This document shows, one piece after another, positions 59,064 through 64,000 of a DNA stretch of 64,000 nucleotides. A program made the translations under genes and the position numbers. Numbering within the stretch: the first letter of the stretch is position 1; each line of letters opens with the position of its first letter. The stretch is from Aequorivita vladivostokensis. GTDB lineage: Bacteria > Bacteroidota > Bacteroidia > Flavobacteriales > Flavobacteriaceae. A model generated the notes under the pieces. That model ran no database searches. It was not told the DNA's origin and saw only the letters and a list, made by a program, of their open reading frames with translations. Where the stretch lies: assembly GCF_000952855.1 (NCBI RefSeq), contig NZ_JSVU01000008.1, positions 62,001 through 126,000 of the forward strand, written 5' to 3'.

Positions 59064-60653
59064 ATGAAAACCACAATTACCATTTTCGCATTGGCAGTGG
59101 CACTATTCACTGCACAAGCCCAAGACCCATCTATCATCTGGCAAAAAACCATAGGCGGTAGCGACACCGATTTTTCAACAGTATTTCAAACTACAAATGA
59201 TGGCGGCTACATCCTGGGCGGCTATTCCACAAGTAATATTTCCGGGGAAAAAACTGAGAATAGTAACGGCGCCATCGATATTTGGATCGTAAAAATTGAC
59301 GGCTCCGGCAACATTCAATGGCAAAACACCATCGGGGGCAGCGGCGACGACTTTCTTATTTCACTTCAACAAACAACTGATGGCGGCTATATTGTAGGCG
59401 CTGGTTCAGACTCGAACATCTCAGGAGACAAAACCGAAAACTCCCGTGGCGGCTTGGATTATTGGATCCTAAAACTGGATGCTTCCGGCAACATCACCTG
59501 GCAAAAAACCTACGGCGGCAACCAGCCGGAATTTGACACCTATATAGTGGAAACCGCAGATGGCGGCTATTTTGTGGGCGGCTATTCTGATAGTGACGTA
59601 AACGGCGACAAGACCGTTCCCTCTAATGGACAGCGTGATTTTTGGGCATTAAAGCTCGACGCCAGTGGAAATATCGTGTGGCAAAAAAGCATCGGCGGTA
59701 GTTTGGTAGACCGTCCCCAGGCAGCATTTCAAACTTCTGATGGAGGTTATATAATAGGAGGTTTCTCAAACTCTCCCATCTCTGGCGATAAAACCGAAAA
59801 CACCAGGGGCGGTAATGACTATTGGATAGTAAAACTGGATGAAAACGGCCTGGTAGAATGGAACCGTACTTATGGAGGCAATGACAGCGATGTGCTACGG
59901 GATATGATACAATTGAATAACGGCGGCTTTTTGGTGGCCGGATATTCAAAATCGAATATTTCCGGAGATAAAAGCGAGAACTCCCAAGGCGACTATGACG
60001 GCTGGATACTAAAGCTCGACGGCAGCGGAAATTTAGACTGGCAAAACACCATAGGCGGTAGCGGAATAGACTATCCCAGAGATATTCAGCAACTTGCAGA
60101 CGGCGCTTTTATGCTTGCCTGCTGGAGCAATAGCAATATAAGTGGCGATAAAACCGAAAATTCAAACGGCGGCTATGATTTTTGGTTGCTTCGGCTCAAT
60201 ACAGACGGCAGCATTGTATCGCAAAACTCCATTGGTGGCTCCGCAGACGAAAGCGGCTCTTACATTCTCCCAACCACAGACGGTAACTTTGTAATGTTCT
60301 GCTCCTCAGACAGCAATATATCAGGCGACAAAACTGAAAACAGCAGAGGCTTGGATGATTATTGGATTTTTAAGACAACCCCCGCAGTCCTCGGAATTTC
60401 CCAAAACAATTTCGGAGTTTCCCTAACCGCCTATCCCAATCCCACAACCGGAAAATTCACCATCAATCTGGGCGAAAGCTTTGCAGAAAGTACCGTTCAT
60501 ATCACAAACTTATTGGGGCAGGCAGTTTCGACTACCCATTATAAAAACGCACAATTATTGGACGTGGAAATAAACGGGGCAGCAGGCCTCTACCTTGCCA
60601 CCGTAACAACTTCAGAAGGTAAACGAACCACCATAAAAATAACAAAACAGTAA
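59064..60653 (+). CDS. T9SS-sorted seven-repeat beta-propeller protein, 529 aa
   Basis: A signal peptide ends near TAQAQ. Seven repeats of about 60 residues follow, each with a core like SGDKTENSRGGLDYWILKLD and GNITWQKTYGG, the pattern of a seven-bladed propeller. The repeats differ by small changes such as SGEKTENSNGAIDIWIVKID and SGDKSENSQGDYDGWILKLD. A T9SS sorting domain begins near residue 455 (LTAYPNPTTGKFTINLG) and ends TIKITKQ. The protein should be secreted by T9SS. No catalytic residues are obvious; a binding or surface role is inferred. Confidence 0.9.
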   Translation: MKTTITIFALAVALFTAQAQDPSIIWQKTIGGSDTDFSTVFQTTNDGGYILGGYSTSNISGEKTENSNGAIDIWIVKIDGSGNIQWQNTIGGSGDDFLISLQQTTDGGYIVGAGSDSNISGDKTENSRGGLDYWILKLDASGNITWQKTYGGNQPEFDTYIVETADGGYFVGGYSDSDVNGDKTVPSNGQRDFWALKLDASGNIVWQKSIGGSLVDRPQAAFQTSDGGYIIGGFSNSPISGDKTENTRGGNDYWIVKLDENGLVEWNRTYGGNDSDVLRDMIQLNNGGFLVAGYSKSNISGDKSENSQGDYDGWILKLDGSGNLDWQNTIGGSGIDYPRDIQQLADGAFMLACWSNSNISGDKTENSNGGYDFWLLRLNTDGSIVSQNSIGGSADESGSYILPTTDGNFVMFCSSDSNISGDKTENSRGLDDYWIFKTTPAVLGISQNNFGVSLTAYPNPTTGKFTINLGESFAESTVHITNLLGQAVSTTHYKNAQLLDVEINGAAGLYLATVTTSEGKRTTIKITKQ

Positions 60654-60679
60654 TTTTTTTCATTTCTCGTGGCCAAACT

Positions 60680-60715
60680 GCAAAAGCTCCCATAAAAAGG
60701 AGCTTTTGCTTTAAT
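60680..60715 (+). terminator. Terminator after the propeller gene
   Basis: GCAAAAGCTCC pairs with GGAGCTTTTGC around CATAAAAA; a weak T-rich tail follows. Confidence 0.8.
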
Positions 60716-60905
60716 AGCCCTCCCCGCTAACCTGTCCTTTTCAACTTTACTTTTTACTTTCAGATATAAAAGTTTAAAAATCATTATCTTCACAAAAGAA
60801 TACACAAGAAATCATCCTCATCCGTTGGCTAATTACCATCTGTGAAAAGTGTTTATTCTTCTATTTTTAAGACCGAAAAGGTTCCAATTTTTAAAATAAG
60901 CTCTT

Positions 60906-61298
60906 ATGAAAAAAGCATTCATCATTTTAACAACAGTCCTCTTTGCAACAGTGGCCCAAGGCCAAACCCTAACCCAGCAGGATCTTATGGGCACTTGGCT
61001 TGTTAGCAACGTTGAAAACACCAACAGCAACCCAAAAATGGCCAGTGCCATGGCCGATGCAGTAATCAATCTTTACGCCGACAACAGTTTTGAGATAAAG
61101 GAAAAGCAACAAAGCGGTGCAAACTATACATACAAGACCACCACCCATAAAAACGCCACCTGGAGCTACAACCCAAGCACCCAGACCATAAGCACCACCC
61201 GCTCAAAAATGGAACTAAAAATAACGCAGACCGGAGGCAAAACCTATTTTACCGATACCGATAGCGGTCTTAAGTTTGAGGTAACAAAGCCCATATAA
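60906..61298 (+). CDS. Small secreted lipocalin-like protein, 130 aa
   Basis: A signal peptide (KKAFIILTTVLFATVAQGQ) precedes a beta-rich domain with LMGTWLVSNVENTNSN near residue 27, INLYADNSFEIKEKQQ and a C-terminal GKTYFTDTDSGLKFEV. The GTW motif and strand pattern resemble small lipocalin-like proteins of Bacteroidota. No lipobox, so it is likely periplasmic. Its own terminator follows. The ligand is unknown. Confidence 0.82.
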   Translation: MKKAFIILTTVLFATVAQGQTLTQQDLMGTWLVSNVENTNSNPKMASAMADAVINLYADNSFEIKEKQQSGANYTYKTTTHKNATWSYNPSTQTISTTRSKMELKITQTGGKTYFTDTDSGLKFEVTKPI

Positions 61299-61321
61299 AA
61301 ATCCTGTTCTCCCCTTTTATA

Positions 61322-61361
61322 AAAAAACCCATTGCACCCATATAAAAGGCAATGGGTTTTT
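61322..61361 (+). terminator. Terminator after the lipocalin-like gene
   Basis: AAACCCATTGC pairs with GCAATGGGTTT and is followed by Ts, 24 bp past the stop. Confidence 0.88.
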
Positions 61362-61393
61362 CAATTTAACCCACCCCAAAAAAAATCCGACAA

Positions 61394-61477
61394 CCAACTA
61401 CCAACTACCAACTACCGACTACCAACTACCGACTACCGACTACCGACTACAGACCACCACCTACCACCTACCACCTA
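61394..61477. repeat. Heptamer array, 12 units (CCAACTA/CCGACTA family)
   Basis: Twelve exact-phase units span 84 bp: CCAACTA and CCGACTA types, ending with CCACCTA repeats. The CCGACTA unit is the same as at 46513-46540. It lies between the lipocalin-like gene and the 241-aa gene. Confidence 0.9.
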
Positions 61478-61571
61478 CCAAAAAAAAATTCCCCTCTTTA
61501 CGGGAAACCGTAAAAAACTCTCAAAACACCATTATAAATTTGACATATTAATCCCTTAAACCAAATTTATC

Positions 61572-62297
61572 ATGAGTTCAAAATCTGAAGTAGGCCACAA
61601 CAAGAATGTTGCAAACTATAAGGCCGCCTACACCATTCTGGAAGAGATGGGATCGCTCTACAATCCCACAAACACACAAATCCTGCTTACCAATCTGGAA
61701 CCCCTCAGGACCACCCTCACGGGCCAGATAGACCAGCTAGATGCCAGCCTCGCAGAGTATCGCGCAGATGTGGCAGACAGAAAAAACGCCATAGCCCTCA
61801 TGGACAAAAAAGCCACCAAGATCAACCAGTACTTCCACTCGCTGGACGTGCCAGAAAACGAAAAGCAAAACATTGCCGCCCAGGTAAAACTCATCCGGGG
61901 CGACAGCAAAAAGAAGACCACTCCACCCCCCAATGAAGAAGAGGAAAATCACATCTCCACCAGCCGCCAGAGTTTTGACAATAAGGTGGCAAACTTCAAT
62001 ACCCTTATAGCCCAACTGGAGCAGTTCAGCGAGTACGCCCCAAATGAAGACGAAATAAAGCTACCAACCCTACGCAGCTATACCGAAGCGCTAGAAACCC
62101 TCAACGAGCGCGTACACGTAAGCGGCGATGGTCTTATCACCGCCCGGGCCGCCCGCAACAACAGCCTCTATTACGGCACCCCAAACGTACTGGCACTAAT
62201 AAAAAACATAAAAGCCTATGTACGCTCCCTAGGTTTGGCCGGCGAGCCCTATTATAAGGCCCTTGTTAGGTTAAAGTTCTCAAAACCCGTAAAATAA
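61572..62297 (+). CDS. Hypothetical helical protein, 241 aa
   Basis: The protein has no signal peptide and is mainly helical: EPLRTTLTGQIDQLDASLAE and DRKNAIALMDKKATKINQYF suggest coiled coils in the first 110 residues. A Pro/Glu-rich hinge (KKKTTPPPNEEEENH) follows, then a second helical half with RSYTEALETLNERVHVSGDG. The design looks like a DNA- or cytoskeleton-associated coiled coil, but I know no family. It lies after a heptamer array and is followed by its own terminator. Confidence 0.75.
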   Translation: MSSKSEVGHNKNVANYKAAYTILEEMGSLYNPTNTQILLTNLEPLRTTLTGQIDQLDASLAEYRADVADRKNAIALMDKKATKINQYFHSLDVPENEKQNIAAQVKLIRGDSKKKTTPPPNEEEENHISTSRQSFDNKVANFNTLIAQLEQFSEYAPNEDEIKLPTLRSYTEALETLNERVHVSGDGLITARAARNNSLYYGTPNVLALIKNIKAYVRSLGLAGEPYYKALVRLKFSKPVK

Positions 62298-62318
62298 CCT
62301 GGGTCGTACCCCAAAAAA

Positions 62319-62362
62319 GAACCCCTCCTCCATTTCTCATTTTTGGAGGAGGTGGTTTTTTA
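62319..62362 (+). terminator. Terminator after the 241-aa gene
   Basis: CCTCCTCCA pairs with TGGAGGAGG around a loop of 10, with GGTTTTTT after, 22 bp past the stop. Confidence 0.85.
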
Positions 62363-62512
62363 AACCGCTCAAAAAAAATAAAAAAAGTGATAAAAATGAG
62401 GAAAACCGTACATAAGATTTTAATCATAGCGAATAAATTGTTTCCTTTATATTTGATGATTATCCTATATTATTTATAATAGGTATATACGTAATTATTG
62501 CGTATATATACA

Positions 62513-62992
62513 TGTTGGCAGTAAGCTAAAAAACGAAATCTGAAATGAAAATAAGAATTCTTAATTTGACATTTATTTTGACTCTGATTTATGGAATAAG
62601 TTTTGGACAGAATCAAGCATCCACAGAATTTAACATCAATCACCTAAACGGAACTTGGAAAAACATTACGGAATTTAGAAGCGCAAAATTAACCTACGCA
62701 AAATCACACAGGACTGAAAAAGATTACGTCGGATTAATAATGGAATTTAAAGCTGACGGAAAAGTTATATCTCGTCACAAAATAAAATCATTAAGATGTG
62801 GAAATGACTTGAGGCGAATTCCCAGAAAAGGCGAATGGTATTTTGACAGGGAAACTGGAATTTTGCAAACGAATATGGAAAGTCAAATTTCAGGAGGAAG
62901 TGAAATTGTTCAATCCTATAAAATTTTGGAATTGACTAACGATAGATTAGTAATGAAACGTATAACCGAATAAAAAAAGCCTACTGCCAACA
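62513..62992 (+). mobile_element. Single-gene cassette with terminal inverted repeats
   Basis: TGTTGGCAGTAAGCT at 62513-62527 and AGCCTACTGCCAACA at 62978-62992 are inverted repeats with 14 of 15 matching positions. They bracket one small gene. Beyond the right end is ACGTGT and beyond the left, read outward on the opposite strand, TGTATATA. The interior is AT-rich compared with neighbours. TGCCAACAACG-type flanks recur around single genes in Bacteroidota, as I recall; I know of no named element. No transposase is inside. Confidence 0.6.
62545..62973 (+). CDS. Secreted lipocalin-like protein in the inverted-repeat cassette, 142 aa
   Basis: A signal peptide (KIRILNLTFILTLIYGISFG) precedes HLNGTWKNITEFRSAKLTYA near residue 34, KDYVGLIMEFKADGKVISRH and a C-terminal EIVQSYKILELTNDRLVMKR. 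The GTW start and the alternation of strands suggest a lipocalin-like barrel. Codon usage is visibly AT-richer than in adjacent genes. It is the only gene between the inverted repeats at 62513-62527 and 62978-62992, so it is probably recently acquired cargo. Function unknown. Confidence 0.78.
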   Translation: MKIRILNLTFILTLIYGISFGQNQASTEFNINHLNGTWKNITEFRSAKLTYAKSHRTEKDYVGLIMEFKADGKVISRHKIKSLRCGNDLRRIPRKGEWYFDRETGILQTNMESQISGGSEIVQSYKILELTNDRLVMKRITE

Positions 62993-63134
62993 ACGTGTCC
63001 TATAAAAACCCCCCAATCCATTCTACAAAAAACAATAACAACAAACACCAAAACCCAAAAACCCAGACATAAAAACCTCTCACCCCCAGGACAAAGACCC
63101 CAAAAAACATTATAAATAGCAATTAAAATAAACC

Positions 63135-63737
63135 ATGAAAAAAATCCTTATACTATTCTCAATCATCCTCTTTAATGCACACCTCGCCCATTCGCAAGAG
63201 GACTATATGTCCAAAATTGTAGAAAATTCCTGTCAATGTTTAGCTGAAATACCCAATACCGAGGAGCTCAGTAGTATTAGGATAGGCCTCTGTATGATTC
63301 AAGAAGCAAATATATATAAGGAGGAATTGCTGCGCGATCACGGCATAAATATGGACAATATAGATGTAGAGGGAGAAAGGCTCGGAAGATTAATAGCTCT
63401 GGAAATGATCACCTCCTGTCCAGAGCAAATACAGCGTATCGCCTCCAATATAGACAAATACGACGAGGACGATGATTCCTATCAAAAGATTCAAGGAGTC
63501 ATTAAAGCAATAGATAAAAACGACTTCATTGCCTTTTCCGTGACCTCAGATGACGGCAAAACATCCAAATTTTACTGGCTAAACTTTATCAACAGTAATA
63601 AGGACATACAAAATGAATTTAATAGTTATAAGAAGAAAAAAGTTGAAATAGAATATTCCATATATGAATTCTATGATCCCAATTTAGGAGAATATAGAAA
63701 TTATAATGTAATTGAATCCCTAAATATTATTAACTGA
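63135..63737 (+). CDS. Secreted hypothetical protein, 200 aa
   Basis: A signal peptide (KKILILFSIILFNAHLAHSQ) precedes a mainly helical first part with three or four cysteines (NSCQCLAEIPNTEELSSIRI; GLCMIQEANIY; MITSCPEQIQRI), which may form disulfides. The second half (VTSDDGKTSKFYWLNFINSN) looks beta-rich. It lies after a 160-bp C/A-rich gap that holds no other gene. I recognise no family; a periplasmic location is inferred from the signal peptide. Confidence 0.8.
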   Translation: MKKILILFSIILFNAHLAHSQEDYMSKIVENSCQCLAEIPNTEELSSIRIGLCMIQEANIYKEELLRDHGINMDNIDVEGERLGRLIALEMITSCPEQIQRIASNIDKYDEDDDSYQKIQGVIKAIDKNDFIAFSVTSDDGKTSKFYWLNFINSNKDIQNEFNSYKKKKVEIEYSIYEFYDPNLGEYRNYNVIESLNIIN

Positions 63738-63820
63738 TGGTGTAATGACTTCAAAAGAGGCCATCCCCATCCCCTTCACAAAACAATCAAAAAGAAACAG
63801 TAACCAAAACCTAAGAAACC

Positions 63821-63964
63821 ATGGCAAAATCGAGCGGCCTTAAAAATGCCCCAAGCACCACAGGCAATCCATCAGGAAAAGGAAGAGCAAACAACTCCCC
63901 AAGCAAATCAAGCGGAAGTTCAAAAGCCGCCTCTACCTCAAAAGGCGGGGCTAAAAAAAGCTAG
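63821..63964 (+). CDS. Small basic Ser/Gly/Lys-rich protein, 47 aa
   Basis: An ATG at 63821 opens a 47-residue frame starting MAKSSGLKNAPSTTGNPSGK and ending SKGGAKKS. It has no Trp, Tyr or Phe, no hydrophobic core and a strong positive charge, so it is probably disordered and could bind nucleic acid. Short proteins of the form 'LKNAPSTTGNPSGKGRANN' occur in Flavobacteriaceae as unnamed genes, as I recall. It is complete in the window, ending 36 bp before the edge. Confidence 0.65.
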   Translation: MAKSSGLKNAPSTTGNPSGKGRANNSPSKSSGSSKAASTSKGGAKKS

Positions 63965-64000
63965 TAAATCACACTCCACGACTATCAAATCGAAGCACAA

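Noticed and set aside
62513-62992. Canonical integron attC cassette
   Set aside because: The ends do not match the RYYYAAC/GTTRRRY core sites, and no integron integrase is present in the window.

Overview
The window looks like a stretch of core chromosome from a marine-type member of the Flavobacteriaceae (Bacteroidota). The signs are: five secreted proteins with type IX secretion (T9SS) C-terminal sorting domains, many lipoproteins, TAnnTTTG-type -7 promoter boxes, family-typical forms of LysRS, MutS and PDH E1-beta, mevalonate-pathway genes, a UbiA-type geranylgeranylglycerol-phosphate transferase, and 2TM and CHAT/TPR proteins. No rRNA, CRISPR array, complete insertion sequence, integrase or prophage is visible. 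Genus cannot be fixed from the sequence alone.

Layout. 0-10 kb: lipoproteins, a Pmp3/YqaE peptide, lysS, a secreted M36 metalloprotease, two small LTxxQ-like proteins, hemL, a glucosaminidase-LysM lipoprotein and a PLP desulfhydrase/deaminase-like enzyme. 10-16 kb: a four-gene operon of secreted proteins, with three tandem paralogues followed by a 1031-residue T9SS protein. 16-20 kb: a conserved hypothetical preceded by 11-bp iterons, and a DUF5686 outer-membrane protein. 20-26 kb: pdhB divergent from etfB-etfA, then a bifunctional-nuclease-like protein and a lipocalin-CNT nucleoside transporter fusion. 26-34 kb: thyA, two TonB-C-like proteins, egtB-egtD with a convergent class V PLP enzyme, 2TM-folA, a fructosamine-kinase-like gene and fabD. 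34-36.5 kb: a scar locus in which two secreted-protein genes lie between a cupin gene and a duplicated 3' end of that cupin gene, next to a D-serine dehydratase fragment. 37-47 kb: mevalonate genes (mvaD, mevalonate kinase) and UbiA around a large CHAT-TPR protein. 47-51 kb: mutS, tRNA-Gly, tRNA-Leu and a GIY-YIG nuclease ending in a broken tRNA-Leu copy. 51-55 kb: a DNA-repair radical SAM/DUF4130 pair divergent from an XRE-S24 (LexA/CI-like) repressor, and small acidic lipoproteins. 55-59 kb: waaA, a sugar aminotransferase and galE. 59-64 kb: a T9SS propeller, small secreted proteins and a low-GC single-gene cassette with terminal inverted repeats.

The least explained signal is intergenic. 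Degenerate arrays with an exact 7-bp period occur at about ten loci, with different unit sequences. They abut or enter gene ends and carry hairpin-forming inserts. An 18-bp palindrome (TCCCGATAGCTATCGGGA) interrupts two truncated tRNA copies, which bracket the tRNA-Gly/tRNA-Leu/GIY-YIG unit. In both copies it stands exactly where the intact tRNA has AGT. This tRNA/GIY-YIG/palindrome unit is the best candidate here for an undescribed mobile system.
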